Source: an uncultured Marivita sp.
Lineage (GTDB): Bacteria; Pseudomonadota; Alphaproteobacteria; Rhodobacterales; Rhodobacteraceae
DNA length: 37,329 nucleotides
NCBI GenBank assembly: GCA_947503115.1
Contig: CANNCS010000030.1
Coordinates: 1-37,329, forward strand
Direction of reading: 5' to 3'
The notes under the pieces are model-generated. The model searched no databases, was not told where the DNA came from, and saw only the letters and a list, made by a program, of their open reading frames with translations. Within the stretch, counting starts at the first letter, position 1. The number at the start of each line of letters is the position of its first letter. Positions 17,032 to 24,887 of the stretch are shown piece by piece. Both the position numbers and the translations under genes were made by a program.

Positions 17032-17352
17032 TTAGCCCCGATCCGTCAAAACAGCAGTACCACTGGCCGAAACCATCAACATCGAATTGCCAACCACTTC
17101 GTAGTCCAGATCAACGCCAACAACTGCATTGGCCCCCACCGCCGTCGCCCGCTGTTCCAACTCGCGCATCGCGACATCGCGCGCATCCTGCAACTTGGCC
17201 TCGTAAGCACCCGACCGGCCCCCGACGATGTCGGTGATCGACGCAAACACGTCGCGAACCACATTGGCCCCCATGATCGCCTCACCCACCACAATTCCTT
17301 TATATTCAAGGATCTTCTGGCCTTCGATGTTGTTGGTCGTCGTGATGATCAT
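17032..17352 (-). CDS. YbjQ/UPF0145 family protein
   Basis: A 106-residue protein with the UPF0145 (YbjQ, DUF74) pattern: [20 protein letters not shown] at the start, then [26 protein letters not shown] and [15 protein letters not shown]. The fold forms pentameric beta rings in known structures and is annotated as a putative heavy-metal-binding domain; its biochemical role is unsettled. The start ATG is preceded by AGAGGA, and it overlaps the stop of a 59-residue membrane protein (ATGA). A longer in-frame reading is rejected. It sits in the suf operon, so a metal-handling role is tempting but inferred. Confidence 0.87.
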   Translation of the reverse strand: MIITTTNNIEGQKILEYKGIVVGEAIMGANVVRDVFASITDIVGGRSGAYEAKLQDARDVAMRELEQRATAVGANAVVGVDLDYEVVGNSMLMVSASGTAVLTDRG

Positions 17353-17528
17353 GTCTTCCTCTTTAAAACAAGCTGCGCAAATAGTGACCCCAGAAACCCG
17401 GATACAAAGGCCAGCGTAATCGCGATCCACATCGCAAGGGCGTCCGTCAGAACATCCACCACAACTGCAAACACCGCGCAGAATACTCCGGTCACAACAG
17501 AGGTGATCAGGATCGCGGAAATCGGCAT
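17349..17528 (-). CDS. Small two-span membrane protein (59 aa)
   Basis: A short reading frame starting at ATG 17528 and ending in the TGA that overlaps the ybjQ-like start as ATGA. The protein begins [20 protein letters not shown], has a second hydrophobic segment ([20 protein letters not shown]) and ends in basic LVLKRKT, as expected of a two-helix inner-membrane hairpin. The spans are joined by an acidic VDVLTDA linker. No strong ribosome site is seen; sufB ends 45 bases upstream. It is real by its clean hydrophobic pattern and overlap; the function is unknown. Confidence 0.68.
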   Translation of the reverse strand: MPISAILITSVVTGVFCAVFAVVVDVLTDALAMWIAITLAFVSGFLGSLFAQLVLKRKT

Positions 17529-17573
17529 GGCATATAGTGCAGCACAGACCGGTTTGGCCCGCCCCGGCTCTCC

Positions 17574-19097
17574 TTACCCCACAGACCCTTCAAGCGAGAT
17601 CGCAACAAGCTGCTGCGCTTCCATGGCAAACTCCATCGGCAGCGCCTGCAACACATCGCGGCAGAACCCGTTAACAACCAGTGCCACGGCCTCTTCCTCG
17701 TCCATGCCGCGCTGGCGGCAGTAGAACAGCTGGTCGTCATCCACCTTGGAGGTGGTGGCCTCGTGTTCAACACGGCTCGAGTTGTTCTTCACCTCGATAT
17801 ACGGAACCGTATGCGCCCCGCACTTGTCGCCGATCAGCAGACTGTCACACTGTGTGTAGTTGCGGCTGTTCTTGGCCTTAGGATGCATCGAGACAAGACC
17901 GCGATAGGTGTTCTGCGCCTTGCCCGCACTGATGCCCTTCGACACGATCCGGCTTTTGGTGTTCTTACCCAAATGGATCATCTTCGTGCCGGTATCGGCC
18001 TGCTGCATGTTATTTGCGATGGCGATCGAATAGAACTCGCCTTGGCTGTCATCACCCCGCAGGATGCAGGACGGATACTTCCACGTCACGGCAGAGCCAG
18101 TCTCGACCTGTGTCCACATCACCTTGGCACGATCCCCCCGACAGTCCGCACGCTTGGTGACAAAGTTGTAAATGCCGCCCTTGCCGTTCTCGTCGCCCGG
18201 ATACCAGTTCTGCACGGTCGAATACTTCACCTCGGCATCTTCTTCGATGATGATCTCGACCACCGCCGCATGAAGCTGCGCGGTGTCGCGCTGCGGTGCG
18301 GTGCAGCCTTCAAGGTAGGACACATAGGACCCCTTGTCGGCAATGATCAGCGTGCGTTCAAACTGCCCGGTGTTTTCCGCATTGATGCGGAAATAGGTCG
18401 ACAGCTCCATCGGGCAGCGCACGCCCGGCGGCACATAAACAAAAGACCCGTCCGAGAACACAGCCGAATTGAGCGTCGCATAGAAGTTGTCCGACACCGG
18501 AACCACCGAGCCGAGATACTTCTTCACCAGCTCTGGGTGTTCCTTGATCGCTTCCGAGATCGAGCAGAAGATCACACCCGCCTCTTTAAGCTCTTTCTGG
18601 AAGGTGGTGCCCACGGACACGGAATCGAACACCGCATCCACAGCCACTTTGCGGCCCTCGGCAGGCATGTCTTCGGCGCCTTCAACACCTGCAAGGATCA
18701 TCTGCTCTTTCAGCGGAATGCCCAGTTTTTCATAGGTGGCCAGAAGCTTGGGATCGACCTCGTCCAATGACTTCGGCTTCACTTCCATGCTCTTCGGGCG
18801 GGCGTAATAATACTGGTCCTGAAAGTCGATTTCCGGGTAATCCACCATCGCCCAGCTCGGCTCTTCCTTTTGAAGCCACCGCTCATAGGCCTGTAGACGC
18901 CATTCGGTCATCCATTCCGGCTCTTCGTTCTTTTCCGAGATCAGCCGCACGATGTCGGGCGTCAAACCCTTTGGCGCGTATTCCATCTCGATATCGGTGT
19001 TCCAGCCGTACTTATACTTGCCACCAACCTGGCGCACCGCATCGACGGTATCCTGATCCACGCCTTCCTTGACGGTCACATTATCCAAAGCAGCCAT
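17574..19097 (-). CDS. sufB: Fe-S scaffold subunit SufB
   Basis: A 507-residue SufB, the subunit on which the nascent cluster is assembled with SufC and SufD. Diagnostic blocks are seen: [73 protein letters not shown] and the C-terminal [25 protein letters not shown] precedes the ATG. The gene follows the desulfurase gene by 22 bases. Length and conservation are normal. Confidence 0.97.
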   Translation of the reverse strand: MAALDNVTVKEGVDQDTVDAVRQVGGKYKYGWNTDIEMEYAPKGLTPDIVRLISEKNEEPEWMTEWRLQAYERWLQKEEPSWAMVDYPEIDFQDQYYYARPKSMEVKPKSLDEVDPKLLATYEKLGIPLKEQMILAGVEGAEDMPAEGRKVAVDAVFDSVSVGTTFQKELKEAGVIFCSISEAIKEHPELVKKYLGSVVPVSDNFYATLNSAVFSDGSFVYVPPGVRCPMELSTYFRINAENTGQFERTLIIADKGSYVSYLEGCTAPQRDTAQLHAAVVEIIIEEDAEVKYSTVQNWYPGDENGKGGIYNFVTKRADCRGDRAKVMWTQVETGSAVTWKYPSCILRGDDSQGEFYSIAIANNMQQADTGTKMIHLGKNTKSRIVSKGISAGKAQNTYRGLVSMHPKAKNSRNYTQCDSLLIGDKCGAHTVPYIEVKNNSSRVEHEATTSKVDDDQLFYCRQRGMDEEEAVALVVNGFCRDVLQALPMEFAMEAQQLVAISLEGSVG

Positions 19098-19119
19098 GCT
19101 TGCACCCCTGTCTTGTTAC

Positions 19120-20166
19120 TCACGCGGCTCGCGCGCGGTGTTTTTCCCATTTGGTTTGCCATGTTTCGGCAAACCGCATCACATCGTCTTCGGTTGTCTG
19201 CGGCCCCAGCGATACGCGGATCGCGCTGCTGGCCGTGGCCGTGTCAAACCCCATCGCAGTCAAAACCGCGCTGGCTTTCACCTTACCGCTGGAACAGGCA
19301 GACCCGGCGCTGATCGCAAAACCGGCAAGGTCCATCTGCATCACCTGCGTTTCACCCTTCCAACCAGGCGTGGCGAAACAGGTTGTGTTCGGCAGGCGTC
19401 TTGAATCTTTTCCGACAAAAATAGTCTCTTTTGCGTCAGCCTCAATAGCTGAATCTAGAATGTTTCTAAGTTTTTCGACCCGATCCCAGACACCGTCTTC
19501 CAAATCTCTCGCCGCGGCCTCTGCCGCGGCGCCGAAACCCGCAATTCCAATGACGTTCTCCGTACCCGACCGGCGGCCCATCTCCTGTCCCCCGCCTCGG
19601 ATCTGCGCGGCAAGGTCGGTCCCGCGCCTCATCACCAACGCACCGATCCCCTTGGGGCCACCCAGCTTGTGCGCCGAAATCAACGCCATGTCGCAGCCCA
19701 GCCAATTGAACGCCAGCGGCAACTTACCAAAGGCCTGCGTTGCATCGACCACCGCCAAACCTTGCGGCAAAGTCTGAACGATCCCGGTCTCCGAATTCGC
19801 CAGTTGCAGCACCGATCTCTCCGGCTCGGCCACCGTCACCTGCCCCACACGATCAACCATCAATACAGGGTCGATCCACGCCCGCACCGCGTCATGCTCG
19901 ACCTCGGCCCCGAAAAGCCCACGCCCCGCACAAGCCAACGCGGCAGCCTCGGTCGCCCCTGAAACAAACACCACATCCGCGCCATCCGCTCCAAAGGCCG
20001 TCGCCACCTGTGCCCGCGCCCGCTCGATCAGGCCTTTGGCCAAACGTCCCTCGGCATGGACCGAGGACGGATTTCCCGCCACATCCATCGCCGAGATCAT
20101 CGCGTCCCGCGCCTCGGCCCGCAGCGGCGTGGTCGCGTTGTGATCCAGATACACCCGCGCGGTCAC
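19120..20166 (-). CDS. NifS/IscS-like cysteine desulfurase (short form)
   Basis: A class V PLP aminotransferase of 348 residues, shorter than IscS (about 400). The PLP lysine is Lys167 in ISAHKLGGPKG, and Cys291 in SAGSACSSGK is the persulfide cysteine on a group I type loop. YLDHNATTPLR and NPSSVHAEGR mark the N-terminus. The start is a GTG at 20166, fixed by the conserved N-terminal block. Two desulfurases (this and sufS) in one operon imply two sulfur inputs or specialised partners. It is separated from iscR by a 115-base hairpin-rich spacer. Confidence 0.92.
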   Translation of the reverse strand: MTARVYLDHNATTPLRAEARDAMISAMDVAGNPSSVHAEGRLAKGLIERARAQVATAFGADGADVVFVSGATEAAALACAGRGLFGAEVEHDAVRAWIDPVLMVDRVGQVTVAEPERSVLQLANSETGIVQTLPQGLAVVDATQAFGKLPLAFNWLGCDMALISAHKLGGPKGIGALVMRRGTDLAAQIRGGGQEMGRRSGTENVIGIAGFGAAAEAAARDLEDGVWDRVEKLRNILDSAIEADAKETIFVGKDSRRLPNTTCFATPGWKGETQVMQMDLAGFAISAGSACSSGKVKASAVLTAMGFDTATASSAIRVSLGPQTTEDDVMRFAETWQTKWEKHRARAA

Positions 20167-20196
20167 TGGTCCGACCCCAGCGCCATCTCTGGTTCA

Positions 20197-20272
20197 CAAA
20201 TATCCCGGGGGTGAATTGGCCTAAGGCCAAAAGGGGGCAGCGCCCCCTGACCGTCGGATTGGCACAGCCAAT
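20197..20272 (-). repeat. Composite three-hairpin element between iscR and the desulfurase gene (copy C)
   Basis: Three consecutive hairpins each with 6-bp stem and 3-base loop: TTGGCC-TAA-GGCCAA (20216-20230), GGGGGC-AGC-GCCCCC (20233-20247) and ATTGGC-ACA-GCCAAT (20258-20272). On the minus strand the order is hairpin, GC hairpin, hairpin, CCCCCGGGATATTT. The last three parts match the element at 6531-6570. It is transcribed in the suf mRNA leader of the desulfurase gene. Confidence 0.75.
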
Positions 20273-20281
20273 GCGACGCCA

Positions 20282-20740
20282 TTACTCGTCCACCACGGCA
20301 AAAAGGTTTGGCACCGCAGGGCACGGCGCCAGCGTATTGCCGACCACGTCCGACAACCGCGTCTGATGCAAGAACACATAAACATGCGCCGAAAGCCCTT
20401 CCCACAACCGATTTGTCACGGATTGCGCCCGACTGCCCGACAGCCCTCCAGACGCACCGGCCCCCTTGTGCATCGCATCCACAGTCTCATCGACCGCCCC
20501 CAACACATCGACCACACGAATGTCGCTTGGTGCCTTGGCCAGACGGTACCCGCCACCAGGTCCTCGCACCGAAGTCACCAGCCCCGCCCGGCGAAGCTTG
20601 ACGAAAAGCTGCTCGAGATAGGGCAAAGAAATATCCTGCCTCTGCGCGATATCACCAAGCGTCACCAGCGTGCCATCCGGCTGCAAAGCAATATCTGCCA
20701 AAGCGACCATCGCATACCGACCTTTGGTACTTAGTTTCAT
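20282..20740 (-). CDS. iscR: Rrf2-family regulator IscR, Cys-poor form
   Basis: A 152-residue Rrf2 transcription factor and probable regulator of the following suf genes. The N-terminal winged helix (MKLSTKGRYAMVALADIALQ, then SLPYLEQLFVKLRRAGLVTSVRGPGGGYRLA) is typical. The region that normally carries three cluster-binding cysteines after VDET reads DAMHKGAGASGGLSGSRAQ and holds none; the only cysteine is Cys140 near the C-terminus. A single-Cys IscR from Rhodobacter sphaeroides has been reported to bind a cluster in an unusual way (recalled from the literature). It is expected to autoregulate from the promoter at 20837-20865. Confidence 0.93.
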   Translation of the reverse strand: MKLSTKGRYAMVALADIALQPDGTLVTLGDIAQRQDISLPYLEQLFVKLRRAGLVTSVRGPGGGYRLAKAPSDIRVVDVLGAVDETVDAMHKGAGASGGLSGSRAQSVTNRLWEGLSAHVYVFLHQTRLSDVVGNTLAPCPAVPNLFAVVDE

Positions 20741-20828
20741 GCCCGCCTCCCAAACACGTCTGCGTCACAATTGACCTTGCAGGGGCAATTGCCTATGTGC
20801 GGATAACTGTTTCGGGGAAATTCCCGAT

Positions 20829-20843
20829 TTAGAACCATTCTAA
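20829..20843 (-). promoter_or_regulatory. Irr/ICE-type palindrome
   Basis: Perfect inverted repeat TTAGAA-CCA-TTCTAA, matching the iron-control (ICE) type of motif bound by Irr in Alphaproteobacteria. It covers the -10 hexamer of the iscR-suf promoter, so bound protein should block transcription. Identity of the regulator is inferred from the motif. Confidence 0.72.
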
Positions 20844-20865
20844 GATGCCTGAGTGAAGTTGTCAA
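20837..20865 (-). promoter_or_regulatory. iscR-suf operon promoter (-35/-10)
   Basis: On the minus strand: TTGACA (20865-20860), a 17-base spacer, then TAGAAT (20842-20837), one base from the sigma-70 consensus. Transcription would start near 20830, leaving a leader of about 90 bases before iscR. Confidence 0.75.
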
Positions 20866-20873
20866 GATTGACA
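20860..20873. promoter_or_regulatory. Palindrome over the suf -35 element
   Basis: Perfect inverted repeat TGTCAA-GA-TTGACA. One arm is the -35 hexamer of the suf promoter; the other is a TTGACA reading toward the divergent hydrolase gene, without a matching -10. Candidate operator for a second regulator such as IscR. Confidence 0.45.
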
Positions 20874-20913
20874 GACGGCTGCACCAGAGCCCAAGCAGGA
20901 GCCACCACAGCCT

Positions 20914-21567
20914 ATGCCCGAGGTGATTTTTCCCGGACCCGAAGGCCGCCTCGAAGGCCGCTATCATCCCCAAAAAGAAAGCGACGCACCGATCGCGATC
21001 ATCCTGCACCCGCACCCGCAATTCGGCGGCACGATGAACAACAAGGTGGTCTACAACCTGCATTATGCCTTTTACAACATGGGCTTCACCGTGCTGCGCT
21101 TCAACTTCCGCGGTGTTGGACGCAGCCAAGGCGAATATGATCAGGGCATCGGCGAACTCAGCGATGCAGCGTCAGCGCTCGACTACCTTCAGTCGATGAA
21201 CAACAACTCCAAGCATTGCTGGGTCGCGGGCTTCAGCTTTGGCGCATGGATTGGCATGCAGCTTTTGATGCGTCGACCTGAAATCACCGGTTTCATCTCG
21301 GTGTCACCGCCGGCAAACATGTACGACTTTTCGTTCCTCGCCCCGTGCCCGTCTTCGGGACTGATCATCAACGGCACCAGCGACCGGGTTGCCCCCCCCG
21401 CCGACACAACGTCACTGGTGGGCAAGCTGTCCGAGCAAAAAGGTATCACCGTCACCCACACGGAAATCGAAGGCGCCGACCACTTCTTCAAAGAGCCACA
21501 TATGGACACGATGATCGACCATGTGACCGGCTACGTGAAGCGCCGCCTCACCGAAAACAGTCGTTAA
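20914..21567 (+). CDS. Alpha/beta hydrolase
   Basis: A 217-residue alpha/beta hydrolase resembling the small COG2945-type enzymes. The nucleophile Ser108 is in GFSFG, with Asp157 (GTSDRVAPP) and His190 (EGADHFF) completing the triad. The LHPHPQFGGTMNN segment forms the oxyanion-hole region, typical of this group. The ATG is preceded by AGGAG at a rather long 12-base spacing. It is divergent from iscR and could be influenced by the same operators. The substrate is unknown. Confidence 0.9.
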   Translation: MPEVIFPGPEGRLEGRYHPQKESDAPIAIILHPHPQFGGTMNNKVVYNLHYAFYNMGFTVLRFNFRGVGRSQGEYDQGIGELSDAASALDYLQSMNNNSKHCWVAGFSFGAWIGMQLLMRRPEITGFISVSPPANMYDFSFLAPCPSSGLIINGTSDRVAPPADTTSLVGKLSEQKGITVTHTEIEGADHFFKEPHMDTMIDHVTGYVKRRLTENSR

Positions 21568-21579
21568 GGATTACCCCCC

Positions 21580-21816
21580 ATGTCGATGGTGCAAGAGCTT
21601 GCTGAAAAGCTGGCCGACGACACTCTAAAGGCGATGAAACATCTCAACGACGACCGCTTCTTCATGGAAGTTGCGGCAGAACTCGGCGCGGCCTCGACCA
21701 CCCTGGAAGAGGCATTCCTGACCGCGATCCGGGTCCGGCTGGCCGAACGCAAGGCCCGCGCCTTTATCCGGGCGCGGATCGAGGGCAAAAAGAAAGACGA
21801 AAACTTCGGGCTCTGA
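21580..21816 (+). CDS. Small conserved helical protein of unknown function
   Basis: A 78-residue, predominantly helical, charged protein (LAEKLADDTLKAMKHLNDDRFFMEVAAELG at the start; basic IRARIEGKKKDENFGL at the end). I do not recognise a characterised family. AAGGA precedes the ATG. It begins 12 bases after the hydrolase stop and 30 bases before the HD-domain gene, so it is part of that operon. Codon use resembles its neighbours, supporting a real gene. Confidence 0.75.
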   Translation: MSMVQELAEKLADDTLKAMKHLNDDRFFMEVAAELGAASTTLEEAFLTAIRVRLAERKARAFIRARIEGKKKDENFGL

Positions 21817-21846
21817 CATCCCCGACCAATCCACTGCCGAGGTGAC

Positions 21847-22425
21847 ATGTCCCGCTTGGACCAGCAAATGGCGTTCCTGACCGAAGTGGACCGCCTGAAA
21901 TCCATTTTGCGCGCAACGACGCTCTGCGATGGTTCGCGGATGGAGAACAGCGCTGAACACTCCTGGCACATCGCGCTCTATGCTTTGGTGCTCACAGAAC
22001 ATTCGGACGATCAGCTTGATACCGGCAAGATCATCAAGATGCTCTTGCTGCACGACATAGTCGAGATCGACGCAGGCGACGCGCCCGTGTTCGGCGATCA
22101 TGATGCCGAGGCGCTGGCGCTACGCGAACAAGCAGCAGCTGATCGGCTTTTTGGGTTGCTACCCGATGATCAGGCACAGGACTTTCGCGCGATCTGGGAA
22201 GAGTTCGAAGCAAACGCTACACCCGAAGCGCAATTCGCCAAATCCATCGACCGGATGCAACCGCCAATGCAGAACCTGGCGTCAGGCGGCGGGTCGTGGA
22301 TCGACTACAATGTGACCTATGATAGATTTGCCACCCAGATCGGCCCCAAGATCAACAACGGTGCGCCAAAAATCTGGGCATGGCTCCAGCCCAAAGTGGC
22401 GGCCTTCTTTGCGGCAAAGGACTGA
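21847..22425 (+). CDS. HD-domain hydrolase (YfbR-like 5'-nucleotidase type)
   Basis: A 192-residue HD-superfamily protein. Metal ligands appear as His38 in RMENSAEHSWH, His69-Asp70 in LLLHDIVEIDAGD and the later Asp in SIDRMQPP. This pattern fits the HD_3/YfbR group, which removes phosphate from deoxynucleoside 5'-monophosphates. The natural substrate of this member is not proven. It is third in the hydrolase operon. Confidence 0.88.
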   Translation: MSRLDQQMAFLTEVDRLKSILRATTLCDGSRMENSAEHSWHIALYALVLTEHSDDQLDTGKIIKMLLLHDIVEIDAGDAPVFGDHDAEALALREQAAADRLFGLLPDDQAQDFRAIWEEFEANATPEAQFAKSIDRMQPPMQNLASGGGSWIDYNVTYDRFATQIGPKINNGAPKIWAWLQPKVAAFFAAKD

Positions 22426-22473
22426 CACGCTTTGGTCCTCGCACCGCAGCACAACATCCCCTAGGGTAAACCC

Positions 22474-23217
22474 ATGTCAGACACACCGCACCAACGTACC
22501 CTGCTACTCACCGGCGCCAGCCGCGGCATCGGCCATGCCACCGTAAAGAAATTCGCTGCTGAAGGCTGGCGCGTCATCAGTTGCTCGCGGCAGGCCTTTT
22601 CGGCCGAGTGTCCGTGGCCCGGGGGCGAACGCAACCACATTCAGGTCGATCTTGCGGATCCGCAACAGACGATGGAAGCGGTCCGCACCGTCAAAGAACG
22701 CCTTGATGGTGGACGTCTGGATGCGCTTGTGAACAATGCGGGCATTTCTCCCAAAGGCCCGAACGGCGAACGGCTCAGCACGCTCGACACCGATCTGCGC
22801 GACTGGGGCAAGGTATTTCATGTCAATTTCTTCGCTTCGGTGGTCCTAGGGCGAGGTCTGAAAGACGAATTGGCAGCAGCCAAGGGAGCAATCGTCAACG
22901 TTACCTCGATCGCAGGTGCGCGCGTGCACCCGTTTGCTGGTGCGGCCTATGCGACGTCGAAAGCAGCGCTCGCTGCGTTAACGCGTGAAATGGCACATGA
23001 TTTCGGGCCTTTGGGCGTACGCGTAAATGCCATTGCCCCGGGCGAGGTCGAGACCAGCATTCTTAGCAAAGGCACAGACAAGATTGTCGAAAAACTGCCG
23101 ATGCGAAGGCTCGGCCAGCCGTCCGAGGTGGCGGATGTGATCTATTTCCTGTGCTCGGGCCAGAGCGGGTATGTCACGGGTACCGAAATCGAGGTCAACG
23201 GCGGTCAGCACGTCTGA
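22474..23217 (+). CDS. SDR-family oxidoreductase
   Basis: A 247-residue classical short-chain dehydrogenase: TGASRGIG cofactor loop (about 10-17), NNAGIS, catalytic Ser in VTSIAG, YATSK catalytic pair, PGEVETS and the C-terminal GYVTGTEIEVNGGQHV. AGGGTAA precedes the ATG. It is the last gene of the run 20914-23217 and is followed by a 24-base palindrome. Substrate unknown; general FabG-like similarity only. Confidence 0.9.
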   Translation: MSDTPHQRTLLLTGASRGIGHATVKKFAAEGWRVISCSRQAFSAECPWPGGERNHIQVDLADPQQTMEAVRTVKERLDGGRLDALVNNAGISPKGPNGERLSTLDTDLRDWGKVFHVNFFASVVLGRGLKDELAAAKGAIVNVTSIAGARVHPFAGAAYATSKAALAALTREMAHDFGPLGVRVNAIAPGEVETSILSKGTDKIVEKLPMRRLGQPSEVADVIYFLCSGQSGYVTGTEIEVNGGQHV

Positions 23218-23261
23218 TAACAGCTCGCCCCGCACACCCCCAAGAATTTATGGTGCGGGCC

Positions 23262-23285
23262 GAGATTTTTCGTACGAAAAATCTC
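23262..23285. repeat. Perfect 24-base palindrome between SDR gene and lpdA
   Basis: GAGATTTTTCGT followed by its exact reverse complement, able to form a 10-bp stem with a GTAC loop. AAGAATTT upstream (23242) and AAATTCTT downstream (23299) add an outer inverted repeat. It lies between convergent genes and may terminate both, though no T run follows on the plus strand. Confidence 0.65.
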
Positions 23286-23329
23286 AAGCCACCCAAGAAA
23301 ATTCTTAGAAAGATTCGGTTAACGCTGGT

Positions 23330-24721
23330 TTAAAAATGAATGGCTCTGCCCCAGGCATCCAGCACCGCCTCGTGCATCATCTCTGACAGGGTCGGATGCG
23401 GGAACACCGTCTGCATCAAGTCCTCCTCGGTGGTCTCCAACTGCCGCCCCACCACATAGCCCTGAATCAGCTCCGTCACTTCCGCGCCAACCATATGCGC
23501 CCCCAGAAGCGCGCCGGTTTTCGCGTCGAACACCGTCTTGATCATCCCCTCAGGTTCACCAAGGGCAATCGCCTTACCATTGCCGATGAACGGGAAGCGC
23601 CCAACCTTGATGCCTAAACCTTTTTCCTTTGCCTGCGCCTCGGTTAAGCCGACACTCGCGATCTGCGGCTGGCAGTAGGTGCACCCCGCGATGCTGTCTG
23701 CTTCAACCGCGTGCGGATGGCCGCCAGCGATCAATTCTGCCACCATCACACCCTCATGGCTGGCTTTGTGTGCCAACCACGGCGCACCCGCGATGTCGCC
23801 AATGGCATAAACCCCGTCGACCCCGGTCCGACAATGGGGATCGGTCACCACATGGGTGCGGTCGACCTTTACGCCCAACGCCTCTAGCCCCAGCCCTTCG
23901 GTATTGCCGACGATGCCGACGGCGGAAATAACCGTGTCGAACTCTTCTTTGGTGACCGCTCCACCCTGTTCGATATACGCGATTACCTTGCCCTTCCCGC
24001 GATCCAGCTGTTTGACCATGGTCTTTTCGCGGATTTTCATGCTCTGCTTTTCAAACTGTTTCTTTGCGAAACCGCTGATCTCGGCGTCCTCGACAGGCAG
24101 GATGCGGTCCATCACTTCGACAACCGTCGTATCGGCACCAAGCGTGTTGTAAAAACTGGCGAATTCGATGCCGATGGCGCCCGATCCGATCACCAGAAGC
24201 TTTTTCGGCATCCGGTTTGGGACAAGCGCGTGTTTGTAGGTCCAGACGAGGTCGCCATCCGCCTCAAGCCCCGGCAGTTCCCGCGCCCGCGCGCCGGTGG
24301 CAATGACGATGTTTTTCGCGGTCAGGTCCTCAACACCCTTATCGGTCTTGACCTGCACCTTGCCTTTGGCGGGGATCGACGCTTCGCCCATCACCACGGT
24401 GACCTTGTTCTTTTTAAGCAGATGCCCGACACCGGAATTCAATTGCTTCGCAATCCCGCGCGAGCGTTTGACGACGGCGGGCAGATCATACCCAATCCCA
24501 TCGGCCTTCAACCCGAATTCCTTGGCGCGGTGCATCAGGTGGAAAACTTCCGAGGTGCGCAGCATGGCCTTGGTCGGGATACAGCCCCAGTTAAGGCAAA
24601 TGCCGCCGAGATGTTCGCGTTCGACAACCGCCACGTTCAACCCAAGCTGTGCGCCTCGGATGGCGGCGACATAGCCTCCGGGGCCTGCGCCGATCACGAT
24701 CATGTCGAAGCTCTTGCTCAT
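23330..24721 (-). CDS. lpdA: Dihydrolipoyl dehydrogenase
   Basis: FAD-dependent E3 subunit that reoxidises dihydrolipoyl groups of 2-oxoacid dehydrogenases or the glycine cleavage system with NAD+. The 463-residue length is normal. The FAD motif GAGPGG (11-16), redox disulfide Cys42/Cys47 in GGICLNWGCIP, NAD-binding GSGAIGIEFA and C-terminal active-site HPHPTLSE are all present. AGGAAAG precedes the ATG. No E1 or E2 gene lies nearby, so its partner complex cannot be told. Palindromes lie on both sides. Confidence 0.96.
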   Translation of the reverse strand: MSKSFDMIVIGAGPGGYVAAIRGAQLGLNVAVVEREHLGGICLNWGCIPTKAMLRTSEVFHLMHRAKEFGLKADGIGYDLPAVVKRSRGIAKQLNSGVGHLLKKNKVTVVMGEASIPAKGKVQVKTDKGVEDLTAKNIVIATGARARELPGLEADGDLVWTYKHALVPNRMPKKLLVIGSGAIGIEFASFYNTLGADTTVVEVMDRILPVEDAEISGFAKKQFEKQSMKIREKTMVKQLDRGKGKVIAYIEQGGAVTKEEFDTVISAVGIVGNTEGLGLEALGVKVDRTHVVTDPHCRTGVDGVYAIGDIAGAPWLAHKASHEGVMVAELIAGGHPHAVEADSIAGCTYCQPQIASVGLTEAQAKEKGLGIKVGRFPFIGNGKAIALGEPEGMIKTVFDAKTGALLGAHMVGAEVTELIQGYVVGRQLETTEEDLMQTVFPHPTLSEMMHEAVLDAWGRAIHF

Positions 24722-24817
24722 GGCCTGCTTTCCTCCCTCAGGGTCAGGTTTGAGGCAAAGCGTAGGCCAAAGCGTCTGGGCTCACAATGGGGCACTGCGA
24801 ATAGGACCGGAACGGAC

Positions 24818-24843
24818 CCAATGTTTCGCGCGCGAAACTTTGG
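24818..24843. repeat. GTTTCGCG palindrome upstream of lpdA
   Basis: Perfect 16-base palindrome GTTTCGCG-CGCGAAAC (24823-24838), extending to a 26-base imperfect palindrome flanked by CCAA and TTGG with one mismatch. It lies in the gap between holC and lpdA and could act on lpdA expression or be a dispersed genomic signal. Confidence 0.6.
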
Positions 24844-24887
24844 CTCAATCCCTATGACCAATTAACCTTCTGTTAAATCAGAAAAAA

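Noticed and set aside
17763-18770. Long plus-strand open frame (335 codons) opposite sufB
   Set aside because: Exact antisense shadow of a highly conserved gene; composition is Arg/His-rich as expected from reverse reading of GC-rich codons.
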